A stretch of 64,000 nt of DNA from Amoebidium appalachense (Eukaryota > Ichthyosporea): NCBI GenBank assembly GCA_963693365.1, contig CAVNZM010000016.1, positions 2,666,001 through 2,730,000 on the forward strand, written 5' to 3'. Of this stretch, positions 1 through 15,389 are shown piece by piece. Within the stretch, counting starts at the first letter, position 1. Every line of letters starts with the position of its first letter. The position numbers and the translations under genes are program-made. The notes under the pieces were generated by a model. That model saw only the letters and a program-made list of their open reading frames with translations. It made no database searches and had not been told where the DNA came from.

Positions 1-880
1 GAGCCACTGTGGCTCGTTCGACAAGTTGTGCGCGATCCTTATACAATTAGTGTAAAAACACGAAACCCAGGAAAAAAAACTGCACACCAACGTTCTTGAC
101 AACCTAACGGTCACGTGGACACCAAGAACACGTAAGTTTGTTTCTGATAACTGCTGCATACTGCGCTGCGAACTTGGCGCTGCCAGCGACAAACTGGATT
201 TTCTGGACGAATTTTGGCTACGTGCCAAATATCGTCTCCCCACGGTGTGCTACACCATATAGTAATTAATAGCAAATAAAGAAAATAGTGTGGGCATGGC
301 AGTCACAAAATTTCAAGACTTTTTGTTGTGTTTTCATCGAGTTCAATATGTAGCGTTCTGTAGAGGGTCGTCTACTTCTGCCCAAATTAAGGGTCCGCAT
401 TCGGGCGGGATCGAGCCTGACTGGGCTTTCCGGACAAATTCTGGGTTTTGTCAAAATATGGTCGCCCAAAGGAGCGCGGGCCCTTCAAGAAGTAATGGAA
501 AGCAAAAAGCAGTGTGGTAGTATGCCCGGGGCAAAGTTTGAAGGCTTTATGTTGTCTTTTCATCGAGTTCACTATGTAGCGTTTTCCAGGGGTTCGCCCG
601 CTCCCGAGGGATCCTATGCAGGCCAATTTTGCTCTGGAGACAGACGAGGAATGCGGAAAAAACACGATACCCCTTGTTGGTTGGCAAGCGCTGGCGCGCT
701 CTTTTATTACACCAATCACCTTGGTCCAAAGACAAAAAAGGCAGGAAACTTCAGCAGCTAACTGGGCATACCAAGAAAGCGCGCACGACTCTCGACCACT
801 AAGCTGTAGGGGGGGTCGCCTGAAACGGGCCACTCTGGTGGCTCGTTCGGCTTGAATGAGCCACATATGTGGCTCATAGG
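1..880. repeat. Left flank with palindromes and terminal-like direct repeats
   Basis: No gene recognised. A 15-bp palindrome (gagccac-t-gtggctc) lies at 1-15 and a perfect 22-bp palindrome centred on catatg at 856-877; both contain gagccac/gtggctc. The 12-mer gtggctcgttcg occurs at 9-20 and again at 838-849, so the segment is bracketed by related ends as a small mobile element would be. No transposase and no clear target-site duplication is visible. Two minus-strand open frames here carry duplicated peptide segments; they come from the internal direct repeat and are not recognised as a protein. Confidence 0.45.
276..605. repeat. Diverged direct repeat, two copies about 228 bp apart
   Basis: Copy 1 (about 276-370) and copy 2 (about 497-605) share the core ttttcatcgagttca-tatgtagcgtt, separated by one mismatch, plus looser similarity upstream (agtgtggg..atggca versus agtgtggtagtatgcc). 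Read on the minus strand both encode a similar peptide (RYI-NSMK-Q-K core). This could be an old coding repeat or a non-coding tandem element. Confidence 0.6.
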
Positions 881-904
881 CGACTTATCACTCTCTATCA
901 TCTC

Positions 905-1372
<468 letters not shown>

Positions 1373-1578
1373 CCCGGGGTCCCTTCTCTCTTTCTCTCCG
1401 ATACTTACTCTTTCACCGTTCTCCCTCAGTGACTACGAGTCGTGTCTGGTGGCCACTGGCATCCCGGGCTGCTCCCGGGGTGAGGCGCAGACAGAAAAAT
1501 ATTGGAAGTGGTGGTGGTGGTACTGGTGGTGGGTGGGTGGGTGAGGGGTGGAGGGGGGAGGGGGGAGGGGGTTTGGTG

Positions 1579-1590
1579 TTTTTTTTTTTT

Positions 1591-1633
<43 letters not shown>

Positions 1634-1661
1634 GGAAGAGGGGGGGGGGGGGGGGGGGGGG
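1579..1661. repeat. poly-T running into poly-G
   Basis: A T run at 1579-1600 joins a G run at 1601-1632, followed by a second G run to 1661. Read on the other strand this is C(n)A(n), the same junction type seen at several other places in the window. Confidence 0.95.
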
Positions 1662-1689
1662 CTTTAATATAATTATAATAAGCACCCCG

Positions 1690-4272
1690 TCGGGAGTGTA
1701 AGGATGGTTACGTGACCGTGGCTCATGAGTGAGTCAGATCATCAGGAAAGAGAACTTTCAAATAATTTATTGAAGACTTGTAATTCCCTGACACCATCCT
1801 GAACTGTGCACAGCTAATTATGAGCGGGGTTAAATAGTACTGCCTGATTGTGCATGCATGCAATACGTATATACATGATAGCCATATGATCAATTAATAA
1901 TATATTAGCATATGCATGTTTTATGCATTCAATTCCGGGACTGGCAAATGATATGATATTGTTTGTGTACAATGTGTAGCAAGTATACCAAGTTGATAGG
2001 CCGATATCATTAGAAGGCTGGCCGCGTGTCACATTGGTGGTGCCGCGTGCACCAGTGAGCCAGCCCACTCCGAGCCGCTCACTCACCTTTCAACTTGTCA
2101 TGCGTGAGCACGACACCAACACCCCCAGCAGCCGCGGTCCGTACGCGTCGGGCTGTTGCTCAGAATCTGTTGGGGTCGTCGGAAGGCTGTCGCGCCATAA
2201 TTATAAGTGTTTTATGTGTATCATAGAGACTAGGGGGCGTGGTTCAGACGGTGTGGACGTGTAACGTAAAGTTGTGAAGCTGGCTGGCTTTGGCATCCCA
2301 TAGTTCTACAAAAAGCAGAATAATAGTATCAGAAAGCTACGACATGATGGCGGTATCATCCGTTTGTTGACTCAGAGTCGAAACTTTTGCAATAAATGAT
2401 TGTCAGGGCCCTTCTTCCTTTAAATTTGTGTAAGGGCTGGTGTAAGGGCCCGTAACTTCATGAGTTAACTTACCGTAGGCTGTTACCGTGGACCCACAAC
2501 CCTCAAACTGTTCAATTGATCAACTCGCCGTCGTATAATGCCAACGCTCTCAGTTTCAGTATGTTTGGAAAGTGGATCAGGGATGTCCCATACCAACTTT
2601 AGGGTACGAGTACCGGGGCGAGCCCGAGGCTCAGCCGACGGAAGTTTGCGCAAGCCCTGGGAGCCTCAGTAAGCCAGATCTTCATCGATCCGTTTCGGAG
2701 GGCAGGAGGGCGGTGACGTACGTGGTCGACTAAAGATCAAACTTAGTCAGAAAATAACGGATGGCTAAGTTGTAAGTTGTATGTGAACAACTATTTTTTT
2801 TATAATAACTGTTCACATGCTTAGTATTATTATCCGTCATCATTTTTATACCTATCGGCCAATAATAACATTGCCCACGAGCCGCGGCCTTCTCGCCAAC
2901 GAAGAGCCTTTTCAACTTTGACGGGGGTGCACGGACCTTAGGGTGCACCCTGGGGGCGTGTACGTGCATTCTTTCACACGCACTCGTCAAATGTCAAGAT
3001 GTGAAGGTCAAGCAAAGACTGCTGCTGGTATATATTAACTTGGGCGGGGGGCCCCAGTTATATTTAATCATCATTTAACATTCTATATAATTTTGTTTTT
3101 TATAGGATTAATGGTTTTTCACTGAGTAGATAGCCGGGGCCACCGTGTTTTGTGAAAAGTTGTCCCACTCACATGCCCGGAATAAACGCTGATTGGGCGC
3201 CAGGTTTGCATGCAGATACTAACGCATTTGATTGGCTCAATAAGTTATCCTGCTTCCCACGCAATCCGTGCATGGTTGATTCACTTTTGTGTTTTGATGA
3301 TGTCGAATATTGTTACTGTATTTTCTTTTGTGTTTATTTCTATAATAATGATTTTTTCTTATCTTTCTTGAGTTTTTAAAGCTTAATTATGTAGGACACG
3401 TGCGGGGAGTGACCAAAAAATCTTTGGATATCGGGGCGTGTGTTTACAGTCAGTAATACTATTGGCCGCCGCCGGCTGGGGGGTTTAAAAAGAATGCCTA
3501 TGGAATGCAGTTAGGAGAAGTATGCATGGCCGTGAACGAGTACTTAATTCAATACTACGACCAACCGAGAATCTTAAATAGTGTTTTTACATAGATAAGA
3601 AAAATAGCGCGATTTTTGAAATTAATACTATTATTGCCTTCATAACCTCTCGTCTTTTGGAACTGCGGCAGTGTCGATATCAGTTTAAAGATATTGATGG
3701 TGTGATTTCTATAAAAGGATATCTCCGATATGCCGTTTTTGTTCCAAAATGAATGTGATTGGCTGCTCCCGTCAATACGTGCTTACAAGCAATCTTGGAA
3801 TGCATCCCGAACAAGTACCAGCAGCAAGCAGGGAAATACACATTTCGGGTATGTTCTATTTGTAAAGTACTGTACACGCTTAGATGTAAGATTTTTTTTA
3901 TGAATCTATAATAATAAAATATTTTCCAACAAATTATTCTCGGTATTAGTTTCGTGCGACGCATGAGACGGGGTGTGGTTGGTGGTTAAATTTTTGCATG
4001 ATCCGGAATTGACCAATAGGATGGCGTACGCTTGCATTCCTATAATCTTATTTGACCAATCGTATCCAACAAGCTTTTTTTGCGCTATTCTGGCTGCGAA
4101 GAACACATAACAAAGAAAAAATGAACCTAGAAACCGAATAAATACTTGATAGAGCATGATATTCATTTAGAGTTTTATGAAGATAGCTACCCGAGAAATA
4201 CTTAGTTTTTCTGAAGCTGCAAAAGCTAGGGCACCGTCGGCAGTGTGCGCAGGGCTTCCCTGATTGGTCAAC
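1690..4272. other. Mostly unique AT-rich intergenic DNA
   Basis: No convincing gene. A small ATG-led frame at 2583-2668 ends at a good donor (gtaagc at 2669) and could be an isolated first exon, but no partner exon was found. A single short copy of the AAAAGCAGAAT motif typical of the right end of the window lies near 2310-2325. Several CCAAT/ATTGG motifs occur from about 3190 onward. Confidence 0.5.
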
Positions 4273-4650
4273 ATGGCTGTAATTTGCCTAACATTCCTCG
4301 GTGCCTTTGTTTTTTTTCTTGGCCCATCGGCCACATCGCAGCCGGTAGGTACAGCTCTATTCATCCCCGGCAGTTTTGAACAACACACACGCCTACCACC
4401 ACCTTCATTCCTCCAGCGCTTTTCTTCCACATGTAACGTTTTTTGTAGGTGTCTGAAGGGATAAAGGTTCACTTTTTACCTCAAGATAAAGTTAATGTGT
4501 GGCACTAGTACCCCTTTTTAAACCACCCCGTTGGGGCTTATTAGCATCACCAGTCAGCCAGTTTCTCCACGGGAACGACAGGTGAAGAGTTTTCGTTTTT
4601 CCCTAGTACGCGGCTCAATTCGCAATAATCGAAGGAGCATAACGGATTGG
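3190..4650. promoter_or_regulatory. Cluster of CCAAT/ATTGG boxes
   Basis: ATTGG occurs near 3192, 3231, 3461, 3768, 4263 and 4646, and CCAAT near 4013 and 4056: eight sites in about 1.5 kb, ahead of the two plus-strand genes at 4273 and 5514. Similar boxes occur in the other promoter-like gaps (15.7-16.3 kb and 46.0 kb). NF-Y-type recognition is an inference from the motif only. Confidence 0.35.
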
Positions 4651-5129
4651 TCAAGTTAACAACTGCTTTTGCGTCTGCGAACTGTAAGAGAGCTCAGGTG
4701 CGGCAAAGGTCGTGCATGAATTCCTTGACTCGCCCGTAGCGACGTTTTTTTGTGGTGAGTACACCACTAAACTATCATATCAGCAGCACGGGTCTGTGGA
4801 TATAATTATTGAGGGTTGTGTGGTGTGTGTGTATACGGTTTTTTTTTTTGGTTATCCTTACGGTATTGCATGTGTTCTGGTTACAGAGCACCCTTCCCGC
4901 CGTGAATGGCAGTGTATTCCCAGGGGCTCATTTGCTGCATGCTTGGAACTTTCGCTTGGTGCAATTGTCATATACTACTGATGATGTTGAGAGACCAAGA
5001 CTTAGTGCACGATGCCACATGCCGGTGTTTTTCAGTTTTGTTTGCCTGGCAATTTGCGTGAGGCTTAGATTCAGGGGGGGGCCTTCGCAGAATCATTACC
5101 ACGCGTACCGTACGGCAGATTTGTGCTGA
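4273..5129 (+). CDS. Putative small secreted or membrane protein, 3 exons
   Basis: Exon 1 (4273-4344) encodes a 24-residue peptide starting MAVICLTFLGAFVFFLG and ending SATSQP, a textbook signal peptide, and stops at a good donor (CCG|gtaggt). Exon 2 (4691-4754, frame SSGAAKVVHEFLDSPVA) follows an AG and ends at a perfect donor (gtgagt at 4755). A candidate exon 3 starts after the AG of ggttacag, about position 4890. The longest frame there (contains LPAVNGSVFPGAHLLHAW and a hydrophobic stretch MPVFFSFVCLAIC) ends at 5127-5129, but exon 2 joins it in the wrong phase. Removing one T from the seven-T run at 4744-4751 would fix this; as written, the joined frame stops early at about 4982. No family recognised. 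The gene could be a chance assembly of signals. Confidence 0.4.
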
Positions 5130-5513
5130 CACTGAGTGTTGCTGTTGCTGTTTTTGTGACACATACCCTGGCACTGTGACTTGAACGCGAGAAACGTTCA
5201 TTCATAATCAATACATCGGCCACTCAATGAGGTAGTGCACAATGTGCGCAATGAATTAATTAAGAAAGTAATCAGCGTTGAATAAGCTCTAAAGTGATAA
5301 AGAATTGATAAACTGAACGTCCTTTCTTTTCCTCCCCTTGCCTGCAGTTGTGAATTGCTGGGAGCTCAGTGACTCGTCCGACGACACTTTGGCCGTTTGG
5401 CTGTGTTGTCACCGGCGGTGCCGCCGTGCGGAGTTTTCGCTGCACACTCGGGCCCGCCATCAATCACCACATACACACCGCAGTTACTGGCATTTTCTTT
5501 CAACACACAACAA

Positions 5514-7972
<2,459 letters not shown>

Positions 7973-9462
7973 TTTTTTTTTCCGATCATGGTCTTAACCA
8001 GCCTGCACCAGACAGTCACGTCACCGGTTGGTTCATTTTTTTTTTTTTTTTTTTTTTTTTTGCTTGTTTATTTCCCACACCATCATTGCAATACTATCAT
8101 CCAATGTTTATTCTTTTGGCTGCAAGAAATTACGAAGAAAATCGACTACAAAACGACGGCCCAAATTTGCGGTTGAAGCAGACGGACGGCTTGGTCCAAT
8201 CACCGGGGGTGATGCAAGGTATAGGCCGGGTGTTGATTGGTTTCTGCGACATTCCAAGGCAAAACGTGGGATGGGGACGGGGTACTATGCTTTTAGAGGT
8301 TTTTTCCTCGCTATTTCCGGAAATACTGATTCCTTTTCCGAACCCTGTTAATAATTGATGATAGATCTAGAGAGCAGTGTCCAGTGTGATGTCTTTGCTC
8401 CGGTGTGAGCTTCTCACTGCCCAATTTGTTTTTTTAAGATTCCGAAGTGTGAAAAACAGGGGCATACGAACCCCTGATATGGATTTGAACATTTTTTGCC
8501 GCTCTATTTTTTTCCCCTCTTTTTCTCTCCGGCTCATTCTAAAGCACGAGTCTGCAGCCACCGTGCATAAAGTAGCCTAATTCAGTGCACGCCTGTTGTG
8601 TGCTTTTTTTTTTTTTTTTTTTTTTTCTCCCACATCAGGGGGAGGGGGGGGGGGGGGGGGGGGGGGGGGGAGGGGGGGGGATGGGGGGAGGGGGGGAGGG
8701 AGGGAGACACTACTACTAGTAGGTAGGGTGACGCGTGTCCCAAAGACTATTAGTAGCGCGGCATCGGGTGACTCGGAGGTTGTGTGTAAGCCTTCCTTGT
8801 GGTAGCCTTGTGAACAGCTACTGTAGACTGTTAGTGAGCAGTGCGCAGGCATAGTCAGGAGATTAGTAGCACATGATACGGTATATTACGCCATAGTGGC
8901 TTGGAAAGCCTTTACTCAGACTTAGTATTTGCCGTAAAAAATAGATGTTCAACGGTCACACGGTATTACACAGTGATGCGGTGCTCACAGACGCAAGGAG
9001 TTCTCGAATCATTGAATGCCTGTCTGTTAGTGACAGTATGCATTTTTTTTAAAGTTAAAGACCAGAAAGTTTGTTGTAAAACAATATACTGTCGGAAAGG
9101 CTGCTGTATACGTGACTTCTTCTTAGAATTACTCTTTGCCAGCAGATAAATATATAGGCTGTCTTTCTGTCCGAGGTCGGTTCAACGGTCTTGCATCACC
9201 TAAGTGGAGACAGATTTTGAGCCCACTCTGTCAGGAGTGAGTATAACGGTTTGTAGTATGAGATTGTAAACTAACGTGAGGTGTAAAGAACTTGAAGAAT
9301 GACGAGTGCGAGAGACTCTGAATTTTCACCACAATGACTGCGGCAGTGGTGGTTTTTTTAAAATCACTGGCACGTGCCTTGCAAATTTTTGACTCGGAAG
9401 TTGCTTTTGTTTCCCAAATCACTAAGTGAGCGGCAAGCCTTTCGATTCCTACCGGCGTGCTC

Positions 9463-9500
<38 letters not shown>

Positions 9501-9969
9501 ACCTCCTCCCGTATGCGTACGAGTCCCCCTTGCCGGCTGCACTCCCGCTTCTGACGATTGTCACCTTCCGAGGGGGCCACCTAAGGCCGGCTACCCCACC
9601 TAGATTGATTGTCCACCTATATTCCTACACCTTATTTAAATTATATTTATTTTTTAATTTTTGCGCTAAACTTTTTCCGCCCAAATTTCTACAATGGCTA
9701 ATCAGTGCGATCGCGTGTGCCGCGATTATTGGTCTTTGTATGTGCGCATTTTTTATTATTATGATTCGATCATCCTAGTTCAAAGTTTTAAAATTTATAA
9801 AAACATGTGTATAAGTGAACCTATAGGAACCTTTGGCAGACATGTGAGTCGCGCTGTATCTGTAGCTCTGGAGTGGTAGAACCGAGGTGCAATGCCATCA
9901 TTATATTGCATCATCCGTGACACTACATATCGCACACAAATCTCGCAACTTACCCCCTCCCCCCTCCCC

Positions 9970-10011
<42 letters not shown>

Positions 10012-10181
10012 AGCCTGTATCAATGTGCGAGGGGTTAAAAAAAACTAAAAAATTAAAAATTAAAAATAAGAAACAAAAAAGCTTCGAAATAAAAAAATAA
10101 AAAAGGAAAAAGCTTCGAAGAGAAAAAACAAAACAAAAGGCTTCCTTAAAGAACATCATGAATTCAAAAAAGAAAGAAGGG

Positions 10182-10889
<708 letters not shown>

Positions 10890-11273
10890 ACGCCCACAAA
10901 AGTCGAATCATGAAGTCTCGTCACTAAGTTTACAAATATTGGGGCTGAATTTCATAGTTCTTCTTGAATTCATGCCGACAAAAGAAAAAAACACAATCAG
11001 ATGAATCGGGTCTCTCACTGTACACATGTGACCAAAACAAAGTCTACTGGATTGCGGATTAAATCTCACGCCTTTTAACATTCATGAGCAAATATTTGTT
11101 ACGTTATCGACAGACCCTCCCCCCCTCTCCCCCGGACTCACTAACGCTACGGGGTTCAACAATCACTAGACTGTTAGTTCGCCATTCTAAGAGTAAAATG
11201 CAACAGTGACAGAGGTGAAGACAGCCACCGGATACAGTTGCATGGCAAGTCTAAGACGAGGTTAGCTTTACAG

Positions 11274-11275
<2 letters not shown>

Positions 11276-11315
<40 letters not shown>

Positions 11316-11318
11316 TGT

Positions 11319-11350
<32 letters not shown>

Positions 11351-11357
11351 GTGTGCA

Positions 11358-11392
<35 letters not shown>

Positions 11393-11440
11393 TGTGGGGC
11401 TGTGTGTGTCTTGTGTGTGTCTTGTGTGTGTGTGTGCAGA
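11276..11440. repeat. (GT)n - poly-G - (GT)n
   Basis: GT repeat 11276-11316, G run about 11318-11349, GT repeat to about 11390, then gtgtgtcttgt variants. Confidence 0.95.
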
Positions 11441-11548
11441 GAGTGAGTTTCAATTCAAAACGTTTCAATTCCATATTTACACTTCTTCAATCCTGATCTA
11501 TTACACTTAAGTAAAAATCCATTATCACATTACTCACTAAGCTGTTGT

Positions 11549-12007
11549 CTATCTAGAAAACCGAAGAATAGACAACTTTTCCCTTCCAGACTTCCGCGAC
11601 TCAACGGTCACACACCCAAACCCCCTCTCAGTAAACCACCCAATCATTTCCTCCGGTTTGTTTTCCGGTAAAACCACCAGATACATACACCCATTTTCCG
11701 AAAGAATTTCCGGAACATGAGGCAAAAGCCTGTCTGTTACCTCGCGTCCATTCTCCCCCCCGGCCCAAGACGCGACAATATCCCTCGTCCCTACGTCTTC
11801 ACTCGGAGTGACAACGTACGGAGGGTTAAACAATAACACGTCGACAAATTTAACCTTTTTTAGGCGCGATGCCGCCCCCGAGAGCAGATTGGTCACAATC
11901 GGTTCGATCCCGTGTGCGTTGTTTCTTTTTGCGGTCGCGGATGTGTATTGGGCGGCACGAGAATTGATGTCGGTGGCTATGAGGTAGGGGACACCACCTG
12001 AAAGTTG

Positions 12008-12050
<43 letters not shown>

Positions 12051-12650
12051 GGTGAAAAAGGGGGAGTTGGGAAAGGGATTGGAGGGGAGGATAACAGGAA
12101 AGCCAAGCCGGGAAGGTGGGGAGGGGGGTTGGGGAGGAAGGAAGGGTGGGAGGATGGGGGGGGAGGGGTGTGTGTGTGTGTGTGTGTGTGTTGGGGGGAG
12201 GGGGGGGGGGGAGGGAGAAGAGGAAGGGGGTGTTAGAATGCCAACACGACCATGAATCACAGCTACACGGAGAGAAACACAGTGCAGGATACGTGCCAAA
12301 GCAAACATGTAAGTATGCAACAAAAGCAGAGCCCATCCTTGGGGAGGGGAGAAGGGGGGGGAGGGGGGGGGAAGGGGGGGGGGGTTTAACAATGAGTTAT
12401 GAGTGCGATGTATCCTAACACGACGGACATACCAATCAAAATTTTGCATGCACACAGTATCCGTTGGAATCAGAGCCCGCCCTCAGGGGGGCACAAGTCA
12501 GTGTGGGAAGGAGGGGGGGGGGGGAGAGGGGAGGGGGGATGTGCATTAGAGTACGAAGCACATACAAATGATGGACAACACGATGAGAAAATTGCAGGAA
12601 AGTGACACGCAGGAGTAAATGGTAGGGCGCAAACACGTGAGGGGACCTAG

Positions 12651-12698
<48 letters not shown>

Positions 12699-13054
12699 TG
12701 TACGCACGCGCGTTTGTGTGTGCCTGTGGGGTGTGTGGGTAGGAGGGAGGGGGGGATTTGGGGACTGAAAAAAAACCAATGTCACTTCTATTGACATTCC
12801 CCCCCCCCCCCCCCCTCCCCCCCCCCCCGCCCGCCCCAGAACACACACACACCCCATACCGACGACCTTCATTGACAACCCTTCCTACAGATGCACACAT
12901 CCCAAGCTCTATTGACTTATATGCAGCAAATCATTCCTTTTCTCTTTCATTACATTCAAACACTCTCATTCTCATTAGTGACCAATCCCCCCGCCCCCCG
13001 CCCCCCCCCCCCCCCCCCCCCCTCTCCGGCAGCCTCCCTTTTGGCTTACGCCCC

Positions 13055-13096
<42 letters not shown>

Positions 13097-13369
13097 CCCT
13101 TCCCCTCTCTTTATTAATGATGATAATAATGAATTTCACACATGGGACACACATGCCACACAAACCCGGGGATGAACGACGAAAAAATAAAAAAATGACT
13201 ATCATGAAGAGGACCGCCCTTTCGATTGCACCTAGAAAGTCCATACAACCCATTCCTCCTCGTCTCCCCCTCCCTCCCCTCCCCCCCCCCCCCCCCTCCC
13301 TCTCCCCCCCCCCCCCCCCCCCCCCCCCTTCACACACTACTCTTCCGTGGAAAAAGAGGGGAAGAAACG

Positions 13370-13424
<55 letters not shown>

Positions 13425-13916
13425 GTGTGTGTGTATCTTTTTTTTTTGTGGGGGGGGCGGTGGGGGGTGGGGGGGGGGGGGGGGGGAGAGAGGGGGAGGA
13501 GTCGAATGTGCCATGGAGTAAGAAGTACACAATCACAACGAACAACACAATAAGTGCAACTCAAACATAAACAGTATGCACAGCAAGCACAACCCATCCT
13601 CAGGGGGGGGCCTACATCATCCACAGTACCCGAGTTTCGACCCGAGGGGATGGGGGGGGGGGGGGGGGGGGGGGGGGGCTGCGGTGGTGGTGGTGGTGAG
13701 TGGGGGGGGGGGGGGGGGGGGCGTGTGTGTGGGGGGGGGAAGGGCGGGGGGAGGGGGAGGGAGGGGGGGGGGGGGGGGGGGGGGGGAGGGCATCCATACC
13801 TAGTAACGTGGATAGAAAGGTGCTCACACAGCCCGAGCCACTCCCAACCTCCATGCAAACCTGTGGGCTGATGGAGCGCAGATAGTCTATGTCTTTCTTC
13901 GTGTGTGTGTGTGCGC

Positions 13917-13947
<31 letters not shown>

Positions 13948-14001
13948 CGCGCGCGTGCGTATATGTATGTGTGTGTGTGTCTGTGTGTGTGTGCGTGCAT
14001 A

Positions 14002-14035
<34 letters not shown>

Positions 14036-14604
14036 CGCGCGCGTGCGCGTGCATGCGTGCGTGCGTGCATGTGTGTGTGTGTGTGCGTGCGTGTGTATGT
14101 ATGTGTTGCATGTGTTGCATCGGGATAAAGGTCAGGAGCAAGTGAAGCATGATGAATTAAAAAAAGGTGAAATGGGGGGGTATAGGCGAGACCACATCCC
14201 AAACTGGCATGCAGCAAGGGGGGCAGGTGGGGGAGGGAGGGGTGGGGGGAAGGGGGGAAGGGGGGAGGGGAGGGAGAGGGGGGGGGGGGGGGGGGGGAGG
14301 GGGGGCGGAGCATTTGATGATGGAGTGGGTAGAATGTACCTTGGTGATCTTTAGCATATAGAATGGGAAGAGGGACGGGCCGGGGGGAAAAGCGGGTGGG
14401 GAGCTGGTGGGAAGGGGTGGGAGGGGAGGGGGAGGGGGGAGCGGGCAGGGGCACAGGGTGGGGGCAGGGGAGAAAGGGTGTGGGGGTGTTGTTGGCAAAG
14501 AAGGGGGGGGGGGGGGAAGAGATAAAGAGAGGAGGGGGGTGGGGAGGAAAACGGGGAGGAGGAGGAGAGGAGACGGGTGGGGAGAGAAAGACAGGGGGGG
14601 GGGG

Positions 14605-14641
<37 letters not shown>

Positions 14642-15389
14642 TGTGTTGTGTGTGTGTGTGTGTGCGTGTGCGTGAGGGGGAAGGAGAGAGAGAGTGTGTT
14701 TGTGTGTGGGTGGGTGGGTGGGGAGGGGGGAGGGGGGGAGGGAGAGGGAAAGAGAGAGGGGGGGGGGGGGAGAGGGGGAGGAGAGAGAAACTGTGTGTGT
14801 GTGGGTGTGTTGGGAGTGGGGAGGGCGGGGCGGAGAAGGAGAGGGAGAGAGAGAGAGAGAGAGCGAGAGGGAGCGAGGGAGGGAAGGAGGGAGGGAAGGA
14901 GGGAGTGAGGGAGGGAAGGAGGGAGGGGGAGAGAGATAGAGAGAGGAGAGAGGAGAGAGAGAGAAGGAGAGAGAGGGGGGGGGGGGGGGGGGAAGAGACA
15001 GAGATAGAGAGAGAGGAAGACCGAGGAAGACAAAGGGTAGGGGAAAGGAGCTCACATGGACAAAAAGAAGGGGTAGGCGGTTGAAGGAGATTGAGGCAGA
15101 ATGGGTGAGGGAATGAGAAGGTGTGGTGGGGGAAGGTGGGGGGGGGGGGGGGGGGGGGCTGAGGGGTAGAGAGGAAGATGGGGAGGAATGACAACAGGCA
15201 AAAGAAAGCGAACCGACTAGCGGGAGAGATGCAGACCAACGAAGCACAAGAAAAAAAGAAATGTGTTAAAGAACATGTAAATAGACCTACCTCTAGTGCG
15301 TCAAGAAACAGAAACGTATCCTCCGCAGGCTCATAGACATGTTCATAGTCAGTGCTGGAAAGGTGGCTAAGATCCGGTGTGGGATGCAT
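11549..15389 (-). CDS. HEMK2: HEMK2/MTQ2-type protein N5-glutamine methyltransferase
   Basis: Exons on the minus strand: 15389-15291 (33 codons), 13896-13800, 11997-11549 (stop TAG at 11551-11549). Phases 0 and 1 match and give 214 aa, the length I recall for human HEMK2 (N6AMT1). Exon 1 carries [16 protein letters not shown]; exon 2 the SAM-binding loop [12 protein letters not shown]; exon 3 the acidic strand ATDIN, the catalytic NPPYVVTP motif and AWAGG-like [12 protein letters not shown], ending LSILRFSR. The family is a Rossmann-fold methyltransferase that, with the zinc protein Trm112, methylates the GGQ glutamine of release factor eRF1. Donors are gtaggt and gtatgg; acceptors are cgaag (weak) and aactttcag. 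Introns (1394 and 1802 nt) are almost entirely low complexity plus family-A repeats. It is divergent from the syntaxin gene. Confidence 0.95.
12010..12049. repeat. 40-nt G run (poly-C on the HEMK2 sense strand)
   Basis: Unbroken G run 14 nt upstream, in sense order, of the exon 3 acceptor of HEMK2; on the transcript it reads as the C-rich tract before aacaactttcag. Confidence 0.9.
12236..12345 (-). repeat. Family A interspersed repeat, HEMK2 intron 2, copy 1
   Basis: The reverse complement reads aaggatgggctctgctt, then gttgcatactta, tcctgcactgtgttt and ends in cattctaac followed by C tracts. It matches the STX5 intron copies at 20.5-21.2 kb and is sense-oriented with respect to HEMK2. Confidence 0.75.
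12480..12640 (-). repeat. Family A-like repeat, HEMK2 intron 2, copy 2
   Basis: Shows agagcccgccctcagg near 12470 and, after a G tract, attagagtacgaagcacata and gatggacaacacgatgag, all characteristic of family A in G orientation on the plus strand, so sense to the gene. More diverged than copy 1. Confidence 0.6.
12651..13120. repeat. (GT)n and C-tract block in HEMK2 intron 2
   Basis: GT repeat 12651-12696, then C tracts around 12800-12828, 12985-13022 and 13056-13095. No gene content. Confidence 0.9.
13260..13500. repeat. C tracts, (CT)n, T run and G tracts in HEMK2 intron 2
   Basis: C tracts at 13278-13328, (CT)n at about 13374-13420, T run 13438-13447, then G-rich sequence to 13500. Confidence 0.9.
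13500..13640 (-). repeat. Family A repeat, HEMK2 intron 2, copy 3
   Basis: tcgaatgtgccatggagtaa, gaagtacacaatcac, agtatgcacagcaagcacaa and cccatcctcagg, then a tail with cagtacccgagtttcgaccc and G runs on both sides. Sense orientation relative to HEMK2. Confidence 0.75.
13640..13795. repeat. G tracts next to HEMK2 exon 2 donor
   Basis: G runs at 13651-13678, 13702-13721 and 13768-13786. On the sense strand these are C tracts beginning about 10 nt after the donor gtatgg. Confidence 0.9.
13900..14115. repeat. GT/GC dinucleotide block next to HEMK2 exon 2 acceptor
   Basis: Alternating (GT)n and (GC)n on plus; on the HEMK2 sense strand a CA/GC array that ends directly at the cgaag acceptor of exon 2. 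Confidence 0.95.
14215..15160. repeat. Purine-rich G/GA/GT region in HEMK2 intron 1
   Basis: Nearly 1 kb of GGGA, GAGA, GTGT and G runs with no coding signal. On the sense strand it is a polypyrimidine intron body (CCCT/CTCT). Long S/P/L frames on the minus strand are artefacts. Confidence 0.95.

Noticed and set aside
5397-5513. Upstream extension of the zinc-finger protein
   Set aside because: The frame is open but begins with TTG; the first ATG is at 5514.
13612-15389. Minus-strand frames of 298-473 aa over 13.6-15.4 kb
   Set aside because: HEMK2 exons 1 and 2 read through into pyrimidine-rich introns; only the exon parts are protein.
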